Shown in pieces: positions 1 through 13,104 of a stretch of DNA of 64,000 bases; the first letter of the stretch is position 1; each line of letters starts with the position of its first letter. The notes beneath the pieces are model-generated. The model had not been told where the DNA came from. It worked only from the letters and a program-made list of their open reading frames with translations, and did not search any database. Position numbers and translations under genes: made by a program. Where the stretch lies: positions 62,001 to 126,000 of the forward strand of contig NZ_JANQJQ010000021.1 of the NCBI RefSeq assembly GCF_028281565.1. The letters run 5' to 3'. This DNA comes from Seonamhaeicola sp. (GTDB lineage: Bacteria; Bacteroidota; Bacteroidia; Flavobacteriales; Flavobacteriaceae).

Positions 1-3000
1 ACCATTATAATGATAGTGATGGCCTATCGCATAGTTCTGTTAGACATATAGTACAGGATAAATATGGGTTTTTATGGTTGGGGACATTTTCAGGGCTGAA
101 TCGATTTGATGGCTATGAATTTAAAACATTCACAAGCTCGGATTCCGGAAATAACAAATTATTGAATGATGATATAACGGCACTAAAGTTAGATAATGGG
201 TCAAATAATTTATGGATTGGTACAAGGAATGGTCTTACGCGTTTAAATTTGCTAACAAACACATTTACCACTTTTTTACCCGATGTAAACAATAATTTTA
301 GTTTGCCTGACAAAGAAATAAGGTCCGTTTATATCGATAAATTTAACCGTATATGGGTCGGTACGAAAAATAGGGGACTATACTTATTTGAACAGGATGT
401 CAATAAATTCACTAAAGTTCCACTAAAGGATTTTTATTATATAAAGGCAATATTTGAAGATAATAGCGGGAATATTTGGATTGGAAGTTATGAGACGGCA
501 TCTATTGCAAAAATTACCTTAGATGACAATGGAAATATTTCGGAAATAGATGATTATACCATTAAAATACCTAACTCCACCGAGATTAACCCTTATGTGA
601 ATTTTATTTATGAAGACGCCAAGAAAGATATTTTTGTAGGAACCCGTGAGGGACTTTATAAATTTGATAAATCGGAAGCTACTTTTAAAAATTTAACCTT
701 TGAAAATGAGGATGTCAAAAATAAATTAGGCACCTATTTTATTTCTGTAGCCAGATCCCCTAATGGTCGGTATTGGGTAGGTACTTTAGGAGGGCTTTTG
801 GTATGCGACACCTTGGAAGAGATTGGTAAAGGGGAATACCAATGGTATTATTCTGTGCTATCCGATAATGCTTCTATTGTCGATAATTTGATCTCATCCC
901 TTTACTTTGACGCCTCCGGAGTGCTTTGGATTGGAACCGAAGATGGTTTAGACAAATATGATCCCTTTAAGAATCAGTTCAAGGTTAACAAAGACATTTC
1001 AAAATATATTGACAATCAATTACCAAGAATTAGGGGGTTTACAAAAAGTGTAAACAATGAAGTCATTGTAGCCACAAGACATGATGGACTCTTTATATCC
1101 AGGGAAGGGGAATTTGTGCCATTGTATAATAACGGTAGTGACTTGGCGAGTATTTACTCCAAGGATGGCAATACTATATATTGTGGGTTGTGGAACGGGA
1201 AGATATTACGTTATAATTACACCAAAACCGCCTCTCAAATTTTGGATCTTGGTTTTAATTCGGCTCCCATTTTTAGCGTTATTGAATTAGACGGTAAACT
1301 AATTGTGTGTTCTTTTGGAGAGGGAGTGAAGATTTTTGAAGCCAAAAGCTTAAAACAACTGGATCATATTTTGCATAACTACGAAGTAAATAATGTGGTA
1401 TCACATTCCGATGGAAAATTGTGGTTTGCTACAGAAAATGGAGTCGTTAACTATAATTTTATTAATAGGAATGTGACATCATTTAATCAGGACCAGGCAA
1501 CGGGTCTTGGTTTACCTCACGACAATGTCAGTGATATTCTTTCAAGTTCTAATGGACAGGTTTGGGCAGCTACCCGTAAGGGTTTAGGTGTTTATAATCC
1601 GGATACAAATGCGTTTATTGAAGTGGTAGATGAAATTAGTGAATTGAAAGGGAGGTGGATTACCGATATCCTTGAGGATACTAAGGGAAATCTATGGTTG
1701 AATATGAATAACAATAGAATGGCTAAATATCATGTTGAAACCAATGAGGCTCATATATATAATATAAGTAGTGGCAACAGGTTGGATGTTTTTAGCTCCA
1801 GTGGCTTTTATAATTTTAATGATTCTGTTGTTTATCTGGCTGGAAAAAACGGAGTCATTTATTTTGAACCTTATAACATCGATGAGAATAAATGGACCCC
1901 TAAACCGGTTATTACAGAATTCAGAATAAATAACAAGCCGGTATTGCCAGGTTTAACGGTAAATGGTCAAGTACCGCTTGAATCCAATATAAATTATTCA
2001 AAAAGCATAACGCTTAACTATGCCAACAGAAATTTTTCTATTCAGTTTTCTGTGCCGTCCTACACAAATGAACGCTTGAATAAATTTAAGTATAAGTTAG
2101 AAGGTTTTGATGAAAACTGGATAGAAAGCGGAAGTAGTTCAAGAGTAGTACAATACACTAATTTACCATCAGGGACCTATAATTTTAAAATAAAATCCAG
2201 CAATAATGAGAATTTATGGAGTGCGTTCTCATCCTATACAATTGAGATTTTACCCCATTTTTGGTTAAGCTACAAGGGGCAGGCGATTATTGTATTTATT
2301 TTGGGAATAGCATTTTATTTTACGAGGCAACAGATAAGAAGTAGAATAAAATTAAGACGAGAACTTTTGACCGAAAAAGTGAAAAGGGAGCGAGATGAAA
2401 AATTAAACAACGAAAAGTTGAGGTTTTTCACCAATATTTCCCATGAACTAAGAACACCATTGTCACTAATTTTAGGGCCGGTAAAGCAATTGATGGACTA
2501 TGAAAATAGTACTGATTATCATAAAAATAAGGCTGGCTTAATTCTCCATAATGCTAACAGATTGTTGAGGTTGGTCAATCAAATATTGGATTTTAGGAGA
2601 GCAGAGACGGGTGAAATAAAATTAAAGGTGTTCCAAACAGATGTTTTACCAGATACCCAGGATATTTTTTATTCATTTATGGAATTGGCCCAATCTAAGA
2701 ATATAAACTTGAATTTTAATATAGAAGAGGAGAAAGTAGTGTGTTGGATAGATATGGATAAGTATAAAAAAATCCTGTATAACCTGCTTTCTAATGCGAT
2801 TAAGTTTACCAATAATTATGGTAATGTGGATCTGTTTATAGGATTTAGTGAAACTAATGAAAAGTTGATTCTTGAGGTAAGTGATGATGGCATAGGGATT
2901 CCCAAGGAAAGCATAGGAAAGATCTTTTCAAGGTTCTATCAAGCATCAAACAGTAAAGAAAATACCACTGGTACCGGAATTGGCCTGTCCTTGGTGAAAG

Positions 3001-3962
3001 CTTTAGTAACTTTACATAAAGGAACTATCAATGTTAGAAGTGCCATAAATGAGGGTAGTATTTTTACGGTAGAGTTACCAATAGCCAAATCTTCATACAA
3101 TGAGGATGAAATATCAAGTTTTATTGACAGTAAAAAGCAGGTAAAAACCATTGAACAAACATACGCGTCCGAAGTCAATAATTATTCCAAAAAAATAATA
3201 CAAAATACAGACGTAAAAAACACCATATTGGTCATAGACGATAATCCGGAATTAAGAAATTATTTAATTGATTTTCTTTCTGGTGATTATAAAGTGTATG
3301 GCGCGGAAAATGGCAAAGAAGGTTTAGAACTTTGTTATAAAGTCAAACCGGTGCTCTGTGTTGTTGACGTTATGATGCCTGAAATGAATGGGTTTGAATT
3401 TGTCCAGGCGCTCAAGAATGACGAGAACATTAGCCATACAGCAATAGTTTTATTAACCGCCCTTGCCGAAAATGAAAATAAAATTAAAGGATTTAAAATA
3501 GGAGTGGATGGCTATTTGGTGAAGCCGTTTGATCCGGCCTTATTGAAATCCAGAATAGACAATATTATTAAGATTCATTTTGACCTTAAGAAAAAGTTTT
3601 CCGGTGAAGCAGAAAGTGATGTTATAACGCTTGCCCATTCACAGATTGATATTGATTTAATTACAAAAGTTAAAAGTATTATTGAAAAGAACTTAGAGAA
3701 CCCAGAGCTAACCCCTAATTTTATTTGTTCTGAAATAGGCCTGAGTTCTTCAAAATTGTATAGAAAAATAACCCAACTAACGGATTTGTCACCTAACGAA
3801 TTTATTAGAACGCTGAGACTGAAAAAATCGGCCAAATTGTTAAAAACCAAAAACCATAATGTGTCTGAGGTAGCGAATATGGTTGGTTTCAATGATCCTT
3901 ATTATTTTAGCAGGTGTTTTAAAAAGCAATTCGGTTATGCCCCAAGTCGACTAATTAAATGA
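1..3962 (+). CDS. Hybrid two-component system regulator (HTCS), 5' end outside window
   Basis: One-protein sensor and transcription factor that detects an oligosaccharide in the periplasm and switches on polysaccharide utilization genes. The reading frame is open from base 3, the first complete codon, and already encodes a Reg_prop-type propeller repeat there (GFLWLGTFSGL), so the true start lies left of the window. Further propeller blades (motifs such as LWIGTRNGL and IWVGTKNRGL) run to about base 1900, followed by a Y_Y_Y domain, one membrane helix near 2263-2330, a HisKA box with the phospho-accepting His at 2442-2444 (SHELRTP), the ATPase motifs NLLSNAIKFT and GTGIGLSL, a receiver domain with the Asp at 3366-3368 (VVDVMMPEMNG), and a C-terminal AraC-type DNA-binding domain to the stop. 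It is convergent with the next sulfatase, with a 43-bp gap. Which operon it controls cannot be seen here. Confidence 0.96.
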   Translation, partial: HYNDSDGLSHSSVRHIVQDKYGFLWLGTFSGLNRFDGYEFKTFTSSDSGNNKLLNDDITALKLDNGSNNLWIGTRNGLTRLNLLTNTFTTFLPDVNNNFSLPDKEIRSVYIDKFNRIWVGTKNRGLYLFEQDVNKFTKVPLKDFYYIKAIFEDNSGNIWIGSYETASIAKITLDDNGNISEIDDYTIKIPNSTEINPYVNFIYEDAKKDIFVGTREGLYKFDKSEATFKNLTFENEDVKNKLGTYFISVARSPNGRYWVGTLGGLLVCDTLEEIGKGEYQWYYSVLSDNASIVDNLISSLYFDASGVLWIGTEDGLDKYDPFKNQFKVNKDISKYIDNQLPRIRGFTKSVNNEVIVATRHDGLFISREGEFVPLYNNGSDLASIYSKDGNTIYCGLWNGKILRYNYTKTASQILDLGFNSAPIFSVIELDGKLIVCSFGEGVKIFEAKSLKQLDHILHNYEVNNVVSHSDGKLWFATENGVVNYNFINRNVTSFNQDQATGLGLPHDNVSDILSSSNGQVWAATRKGLGVYNPDTNAFIEVVDEISELKGRWITDILEDTKGNLWLNMNNNRMAKYHVETNEAHIYNISSGNRLDVFSSSGFYNFNDSVVYLAGKNGVIYFEPYNIDENKWTPKPVITEFRINNKPVLPGLTVNGQVPLESNINYSKSITLNYANRNFSIQFSVPSYTNERLNKFKYKLEGFDENWIESGSSSRVVQYTNLPSGTYNFKIKSSNNENLWSAFSSYTIEILPHFWLSYKGQAIIVFILGIAFYFTRQQIRSRIKLRRELLTEKVKRERDEKLNNEKLRFFTNISHELRTPLSLILGPVKQLMDYENSTDYHKNKAGLILHNANRLLRLVNQILDFRRAETGEIKLKVFQTDVLPDTQDIFYSFMELAQSKNINLNFNIEEEKVVCWIDMDKYKKILYNLLSNAIKFTNNYGNVDLFIGFSETNEKLILEVSDDGIGIPKESIGKIFSRFYQASNSKENTTGTGIGLSLVKALVTLHKGTINVRSAINEGSIFTVELPIAKSSYNEDEISSFIDSKKQVKTIEQTYASEVNNYSKKIIQNTDVKNTILVIDDNPELRNYLIDFLSGDYKVYGAENGKEGLELCYKVKPVLCVVDVMMPEMNGFEFVQALKNDENISHTAIVLLTALAENENKIKGFKIGVDGYLVKPFDPALLKSRIDNIIKIHFDLKKKFSGEAESDVITLAHSQIDIDLITKVKSIIEKNLENPELTPNFICSEIGLSSSKLYRKITQLTDLSPNEFIRTLRLKKSAKLLKTKNHNVSEVANMVGFNDPYYFSRCFKKQFGYAPSRLIK

Positions 3963-4005
3963 CCTTTTGATACCATATGGACATCAATAAGCACCTCCTT
4001 AGTCT

Positions 4006-5493
4006 TTAGTTGCGCTTTTCAGCCTTCTCCAGTACCTTTTTAATTTTATTCATTTCAAAAACCGGGTCATATTCCGGGTTTTTTTCATTCGGTACAGGCG
4101 CGTTCATGGAGAGGCGCCATGCATTTAATTTATGGGACAGTTCCTTTACTTTTTCCGGATGGGAGGCGGCCAAATTATGCTGTTCGCTTATATCTTCCTT
4201 TAAATTGTATAATTCATAAGCATGATCCTCAAAATATTCGTGAAGTTTCCAATTACCTGAAATGATTACGGAACCTGGTCGCGTTCTAAATAATGGGTCA
4301 CGAGCATCATCTTTTCCGGGGTTGTATGCTTGGAGGTAAATTGGAAAATGAAAATATAAGTCACGAGTCAAAGTGTTATCACTATGCTTTAATTGAGGCG
4401 TTATATCTATCCCATCTAAAATTGATGCTTTGTCTGGTGCTCCAACAATTTGTTGTAATGTAGGGTAGATATCTAATTGACTTACCGTATTGGTGTTTTT
4501 ACCACCTGCCTTAACATGGTTAGGCCACTTAACGATAAATGGGACTCTTATGCCTCCTTCATAATAGGAACCCTTTCCAGCTTTTAAAGGTGTTTGGCTT
4601 GATATAGATCTTATACCTCCATTATCTGAAGTGAAAATAATCAGGGTATTATTTTCTAAACCTGAATCCCTAAGTGATTTAAGCAGTTTGCCCACATTCT
4701 CATCCATAGAAGCTACCATGGCAGCATAATCCGCTCTGTCCTGACCATGGCTCCCTTGTTTCTTTTTAAATTTTTCAACCAAGGCTTCTTTGCCCATGAT
4801 TGGGGTATGTACCGTATAATAAGGGAGGTAAACAAAAAAACTGGACGCTTTGTTCTTTTCAATAAAAGATATAGCCTCATTAGTCAATCTATCGGTCAGG
4901 TATTCACCTTTGGGGCCATCTTCGATAAAATCGATATTATATGGTGAAAAATAACCATCTTTACCCGGGTTGCCTTTACCGCTTCCCCCTACGTTATAAT
5001 CTATTCCTTGTTCTGCTGGATTCTCACCAACATGCCATTTCCCAAAATTTGCAGTTTTGTAACCAGCCGATTTTAACATTTTAGGCAAGGTATAAACCTC
5101 ATTAGTTAAATGCTTGGTGTTTTTTATAGGGACTATTTTTCTAGTTCTGCGATCACCGCGGTCTGAGGGACTGACCGTAAAAACACCATGTCTGGGGGTG
5201 TTTAAGCCTGAAATGAGACAAGCCCTGCTGGGGGCACAATTGGCGGCTCCGGCATAAGCATTGGTAAAAACCATACCGTCTTTAGCCAATTGGTCTATAT
5301 TAGGAGTTTCATAATAATTGCTGCCCATATAGCCTAAATCCTTCCAGCCTAAATCGTCTACATTGATTAAAACAATATTGGGTTTGCTTGCGCTCTCAGG
5401 CTTTGTATGGATTTCTTTTTTACAGCTTGATAAGGATGCAAAAAGAATAAAGGCATTAACAATATGCGTTGAAATTCTCAATTTATAAATCAC
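4006..5493 (-). CDS. Family S1 sulfatase lipoprotein (formylglycine-dependent)
   Basis: Predicted to remove sulfate esters from a polysaccharide fragment in the periplasm or at the outer membrane. The 495-residue protein has a lipoprotein signal (LSSC, Cys24), the metal-binding pair D46-D47 (NVDDLGW), and the activation motif CAPSR at Cys86, the residue converted to formylglycine in this family. A later SDNGG motif fits the active site of S1 sulfatases. It starts 5 bp after the stop of the GH2 gene on the same strand, so both are surely cotranscribed and may act one after the other on the same sulfated sugar chain. The maturase that makes formylglycine is not in this window. The S1 subfamily and the sulfate position cannot be told by eye. 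Confidence 0.95.
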   Translation of the reverse strand: MIYKLRISTHIVNAFILFASLSSCKKEIHTKPESASKPNIVLINVDDLGWKDLGYMGSNYYETPNIDQLAKDGMVFTNAYAGAANCAPSRACLISGLNTPRHGVFTVSPSDRGDRRTRKIVPIKNTKHLTNEVYTLPKMLKSAGYKTANFGKWHVGENPAEQGIDYNVGGSGKGNPGKDGYFSPYNIDFIEDGPKGEYLTDRLTNEAISFIEKNKASSFFVYLPYYTVHTPIMGKEALVEKFKKKQGSHGQDRADYAAMVASMDENVGKLLKSLRDSGLENNTLIIFTSDNGGIRSISSQTPLKAGKGSYYEGGIRVPFIVKWPNHVKAGGKNTNTVSQLDIYPTLQQIVGAPDKASILDGIDITPQLKHSDNTLTRDLYFHFPIYLQAYNPGKDDARDPLFRTRPGSVIISGNWKLHEYFEDHAYELYNLKEDISEQHNLAASHPEKVKELSHKLNAWRLSMNAPVPNEKNPEYDPVFEMNKIKKVLEKAEKRN

Positions 5494-5498
5494 TTTGG

Positions 5499-8744
<3,246 letters not shown>

Positions 8745-8792
8745 TTAAATTACAAAGTACTTATATAGCGAATGAATAGGTGCGACCGCTTG

Positions 8793-8819
8793 TCTCAAAA
8801 AAGGGGGTGAAATGAGACA
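8793..8819 (-). promoter_or_regulatory. Operator-like 27-bp motif, copy 1 (upstream of GH2)
   Basis: On the minus strand it reads TG-TCT-CATTT-CAC-CCCC-TTTT-TTGAGA. It shares the frame TG-n3-CATTT-n3-CCCC-n4-(T/A)TGA(G/A)A with copies at 14868-14894 and 16110-16136. Here the outer parts also form a 7-bp inverted repeat (8791-8797 with 8813-8819). It ends 69 bp before the GH2 start. A TATATAAGTACTTTG stretch closer to the gene could be the core promoter. Probable binding site of an HTCS AraC domain, by inference. Confidence 0.6.
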
Positions 8820-8857
8820 GAGGACAAAAAGACAGGAAAAAGGTAAAGATGCAATGA

Positions 8858-11800
8858 CTAAATAAGAGAGGCTTGATCGGCATATTGTGTCGGGGTAAGG
8901 CCATATTCTTTTTTAAAGCATTTGCTAAAATATTTCAAATTGTTAAATCCGGTCATATGGGCAATTTCCGAAACGTATAGGTCATCTTTCTTTAAAAGTT
9001 GTGTAGCTCTTTTTAACCTGATTTTTTTAATGAATTCAACAGGGGTTTCATCGGTGATGGACAGGAGCTTTCTATAAAGACTCGCTCTGCTCATACCCAC
9101 TTCAGAAGCTAAAAATTCTACACTTAAAAGGTCATCATCAATATGGTTTTCAATAATTTGGACTAACTTTCTAATGAGTTTTTCGCTATTTGATTCAAGT
9201 TCAACTTCAGACGGTTCGGCAGAAATAACCCGACTGTATTTCTCTTTTAAATTACGCTGCTTAAATAGGGTGTTTTTAACTTTCCACTTTACAAATTCAA
9301 TACTAAAGGGTTTTTCAATAAAATCATCTGCCCCAATTCTTAAACATTTTATTTTTATATCATCGGACCCTCTGGCTGTAAGCATAAAAATGGGGATATG
9401 ACTAATCTCTGGGTTCATTTTAACACGTTTAAGCATTTCAACACCGTCTTCTTCGGGCATAGAGATATCACTTAAAACAAGTTGGGGCTTATCACTGATT
9501 ATTTTCTCGTAACCAGCTTTTCCATTACCAGCCTTTAATACATTAAAATCTTCAGCAAGCTCTTCTTCCATCATATTTAGCAATTCCAAATTGTCTTCAA
9601 CTATAAGAATAGATGGTTTTGATTTTGCCTTATTGCCCGGAATGGCCTCTTCTGCCGTTATATTATTACTGTAATGATAATCCTTTAGTTGGGATAATAA
9701 AGAGCTGTCCTGGACTTCATTACTGGTACCTATTTCATTTGGAAGGTAATTTTTCTTTTTGATGGGGAAGTAAAACGTAAATTTGGTTAACTTGTTTTTT
9801 TCGCTTTCTACGTTAATAAACCCCTTATGTAATTTAACGAGTTTTTGTACCAACTCCATGCCTACGCCTGTGCCGGATACTTGATGCTTAGGGATGTCTT
9901 CGGTTTGGTAAAACCTGTTAAATATAAATGGAATGTCTTTTTTATCTATTCCCGAACCGGTGTCAATGACCTGACATACAATATACTCTGTAGTTCCGGT
10001 TTTATCAAACGCATCTTCCTTTACCATAGATTCTACCAATAAATCTATACTTCCTCCTGTTGGAGTGTATTTAAAAGCATTGGACAATAAGTTAAACAAT
10101 ATTTTTTCTAAAATTTGATAGTCATACCAGGCTTTTAAAGTAGACTTGTCACATTTAAAAGTATAGTCTATATGGTTTATTTCCGCTAAGTCATTAAAGG
10201 CGTTTTTTATCTTTTTTATATCATCAATGATATTATTCTTGGAAACTTTTAATTTAAACTTTCCAACATCATACTTCCTGATGTCCATGATTTGATTGAT
10301 AAGCCTATTAATACGAATCGTGTTGTTGTGGATACGTTGAGCAGTTAAGGAACTCATAGTATAATTCTTTTCCCGAACTACCTTTTCTATAGCCCCCTTG
10401 ATAAGTGTTAAAGGCGTCCTCAGTTCATGCGAAATATCTGTGAAAAATACCATTCTCATATTATGGTACTCATTATCTTTATGTCTGCTTACGGTCTCGG
10501 CAACTAGGTTCTTTTTTAATCTGTACCATTTGCGCATTAAATAAAAGGTAACATATAAAGTAATTAAGGCTAAAAGCCAGTATAAACCGATGGCTAAATT
10601 ACTTTTCCAAAAGGGAGGGGATATGGAAAAAACTAATACGGCCGGATCTTCATTCCAAACCCCATCACTGTTGCTGCTTTTAACCTTGAAGGTGTAATTT
10701 CCCGGAGGAAGGTTGTTGTAATTGGCATTGCGGTTTGAAGCGTCCGTATATACCCAAAAGTTGTTCACACCTTCCAACATGTAAGCGTACTTGTTTTTAC
10801 TTGGAGAAGTGAAATCTAAAGAAGAGAATTTGAAAACAATATTGTTCTCTGTGTGAGACAGATTTATCCTTTCATTTTTACTTAGCTTGTTTTTAAGGTT
10901 TTGATTGTTGTCATAAATCAATTTATTATTGGCTTCATCTCCAAAAATCGAAAAATCGGTTATAACCGTATTGGGTATTAATGTGGTTTTATTAAATCTA
11001 ACAGTATTGATATTATAAAATCCTCCCAAAGTTCCAAAATAAACATTATTGTCAAGCACATTATGCGAATTAAAACTGAATTGTACGCCCTTAATGCCTT
11101 CATCGACACCAAAGTTTTTAACCTCCTGTATTCTGGTGTCAAAAAAAGAAATGCTCTCATCACTGTTAATCCACAAATTCCCGTTCCTGTCCTCTTCAAT
11201 TCCGGAAATGGTCAGGGATAATAAGCCTTCAGATTTTCCAAATGTTTGAAAGGAATCATTTTTTCTATTGTAAAGATTTAAGCCTCCGCCTCTGGTGCCA
11301 ATCCAAATATCCCCATCCTTGCTTTCTTTTAAACTTAGAATGGCATTAGAAGAAAGTCCGCCTTGTTGTTCCGGAACATAATGTTTTATTTTTTCTTCTA
11401 CCAGGTTAATCCTGAATAAGCCGTTACCCCTGGTGCCCACCCAAATATTATGATGCTGGTCTAAATGCATAACAAATACATTATCATTACTAAGGCTGGA
11501 AATGGCATGTTTTGCAAAGCGCGAAATCTCAGCTTTAGTGTTGATAACATCTATGCCGCCTCCCCAAAGCCCAACCCAGATTTCACTGTCATTAACGGCA
11601 ATAATATCCCTTACGGATTTACTATAGGTTTTAAGGGTGTCGAGCATGGGGTATGATCCATTAACAGTATAGTTTTTGGTTCTTACTAATTGCCTGTCGT
11701 ACCCTATAAGTAATTCTTTTTTATAATAATCAAATGTAATGGCACCAATATCATTTGTAGTTCTTAGATACGGTTCATGAGATTTAGTTTTCAGGTGATA

Positions 11801-12922
11801 TCTATGTAGGCCCCTGCCGTTAAATGAAACAAGTAATTGGGCTTTGTTCTCTATTAATATGGAGGAGGCAAAAGTATTTTGGAAAGCCACGCTAAAGGAA
11901 TGATATTCAAAAATGGAGCTCTTACTTATCAACTTACTGACCCCTCTTTGTGAGCCGATCCAAAGGTTGTCAAATTTATCAATTAGGGTAGTGTTTATTT
12001 GATTAGTGATATCAGTTTGGGTTTCATAAAGATCAAAATTATAACTGTTTTTGGTTCTTGTACCTTTAATCAGACCATTATCGGTCCCTATCCATATGGT
12101 ATGACCCTGATCCTCTACAGTGAGGCTGTTGATTCTAGTATTCAAAGTCTCATTCTGGGGGAAATTACCGGTGTTATAAGATTCCTGAATGTCTAATTCG
12201 TAATCATTTTCATGGTAGCCAAGAACATAAATGGCACGATTGGTGGCTGCAATAAAGTTGTTGTTCCCCTTATAAAGAGCAATAGTGTTTTTGTTAAAAC
12301 CGGTGCTCTTTTTGGTTAGGGAACTATCCAGGGCCATGATGCCTTTGGAGGTAGCAAACCAGTGTCTTTTATAATGATCTTCAAGATATTGGTTTATCTG
12401 ACCAATGGAACCAAATACTTTCTCTCTGTCTTTATAATTAAATTTGGTGTCTAGTATGGAGGTTTCCGTGGTTTCATGAGGCGTAATTTTAATAAGGCCT
12501 GTTTTTGGCAGGAAGGACCATATAGTACCGTCCATGGATTTACCAAGCACTTTTGAAGTCTTGTCCCTGTAATAACCTTTGAACGAATTGTTTGCTCTAT
12601 TGTAACTAATAAGATAGCTCTCGCTTCCTAACCATAAATTTCCAAAATCATCTTCAACAATAGAGTTAATATTGTTATTGGGTAAGGAACGCTCATCAAA
12701 TACATTGTATTCGTATTTGTCAACGCCTTGCCCATAGTACTTATAAAGACCGTTGTTTGTGCCAATCCATAAAAAACCTAAACGATCTTCAAACACACAA
12801 TTGGTTTTCTTGTGAAAAGGAACGCCTTCAATACTTAATGGTGTAAAGGAAGATTCAATGTTTTGTGTAAAACAAAGTATATTGAATAATAAAGAAAAAA
12901 AAACTGATAACGCGTTTTTCAT
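8858..12922 (-). CDS. Hybrid two-component system regulator (HTCS)
   Basis: Complete 1354-residue sensor/transcription factor. After a signal peptide (about residues 1-20) come two seven-bladed Reg_prop propellers (repeated LWIGTNNGL-like motifs to about residue 680), a Y_Y_Y domain, a membrane helix (about 780-800), HisKA with His832 in SHELRTPLT, ATPase motifs NLLSNAFKYT and GTGVGMELV, a receiver with Asp1152 in LSDISMPEEDG, and an AraC-type DNA-binding domain to the end. Family knowledge: HTCS bind one oligosaccharide in the propeller cleft and activate their own locus. It lies between the GH2 operon and the surface-protein genes, so it is the best candidate to bind the four operator-like motifs of this region. 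It does not carry such a motif in front of itself, as expected for a constitutively made sensor. Confidence 0.97.
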   Translation of the reverse strand: MKNALSVFFSLLFNILCFTQNIESSFTPLSIEGVPFHKKTNCVFEDRLGFLWIGTNNGLYKYYGQGVDKYEYNVFDERSLPNNNINSIVEDDFGNLWLGSESYLISYNRANNSFKGYYRDKTSKVLGKSMDGTIWSFLPKTGLIKITPHETTETSILDTKFNYKDREKVFGSIGQINQYLEDHYKRHWFATSKGIMALDSSLTKKSTGFNKNTIALYKGNNNFIAATNRAIYVLGYHENDYELDIQESYNTGNFPQNETLNTRINSLTVEDQGHTIWIGTDNGLIKGTRTKNSYNFDLYETQTDITNQINTTLIDKFDNLWIGSQRGVSKLISKSSIFEYHSFSVAFQNTFASSILIENKAQLLVSFNGRGLHRYHLKTKSHEPYLRTTNDIGAITFDYYKKELLIGYDRQLVRTKNYTVNGSYPMLDTLKTYSKSVRDIIAVNDSEIWVGLWGGGIDVINTKAEISRFAKHAISSLSNDNVFVMHLDQHHNIWVGTRGNGLFRINLVEEKIKHYVPEQQGGLSSNAILSLKESKDGDIWIGTRGGGLNLYNRKNDSFQTFGKSEGLLSLTISGIEEDRNGNLWINSDESISFFDTRIQEVKNFGVDEGIKGVQFSFNSHNVLDNNVYFGTLGGFYNINTVRFNKTTLIPNTVITDFSIFGDEANNKLIYDNNQNLKNKLSKNERINLSHTENNIVFKFSSLDFTSPSKNKYAYMLEGVNNFWVYTDASNRNANYNNLPPGNYTFKVKSSNSDGVWNEDPAVLVFSISPPFWKSNLAIGLYWLLALITLYVTFYLMRKWYRLKKNLVAETVSRHKDNEYHNMRMVFFTDISHELRTPLTLIKGAIEKVVREKNYTMSSLTAQRIHNNTIRINRLINQIMDIRKYDVGKFKLKVSKNNIIDDIKKIKNAFNDLAEINHIDYTFKCDKSTLKAWYDYQILEKILFNLLSNAFKYTPTGGSIDLLVESMVKEDAFDKTGTTEYIVCQVIDTGSGIDKKDIPFIFNRFYQTEDIPKHQVSGTGVGMELVQKLVKLHKGFINVESEKNKLTKFTFYFPIKKKNYLPNEIGTSNEVQDSSLLSQLKDYHYSNNITAEEAIPGNKAKSKPSILIVEDNLELLNMMEEELAEDFNVLKAGNGKAGYEKIISDKPQLVLSDISMPEEDGVEMLKRVKMNPEISHIPIFMLTARGSDDIKIKCLRIGADDFIEKPFSIEFVKWKVKNTLFKQRNLKEKYSRVISAEPSEVELESNSEKLIRKLVQIIENHIDDDLLSVEFLASEVGMSRASLYRKLLSITDETPVEFIKKIRLKRATQLLKKDDLYVSEIAHMTGFNNLKYFSKCFKKEYGLTPTQYADQASLI

Positions 12923-13033
12923 TTAATATTTGTTCAAAGGTTCCTAATATAAATATAAGAATTTCGATGGCCAATCAAATCATCCGGATAGAATTACCAC
13001 CATGAGTTGAGCAATGCAGTTGTATAAATGACC

Positions 13034-13066
13034 AAAAAGGAATGCTTTTTTATGACATTCCTTTTT
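13034..13066 (-). terminator. Intrinsic terminator after the LamG surface-protein gene
   Basis: Perfect 11-bp inverted repeat (AAAAAGGAATG with CATTCCTTTTT, 11-nt loop). On the minus strand it lies 38 bp after the stop of the gene at 13105 and the right arm ends in five T. It separates that gene from the downstream HTCS gene. Confidence 0.75.
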
Positions 13067-13104
13067 GAGGCTATTATACGAGCTATTAATTATCCTTAAG
13101 GACA

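Noticed and set aside
78..3962. TTG at 78 as the start of the first HTCS gene
   Set aside because: The frame is open to base 3 and encodes a propeller repeat before 78, so the gene is cut by the window edge rather than starting there.
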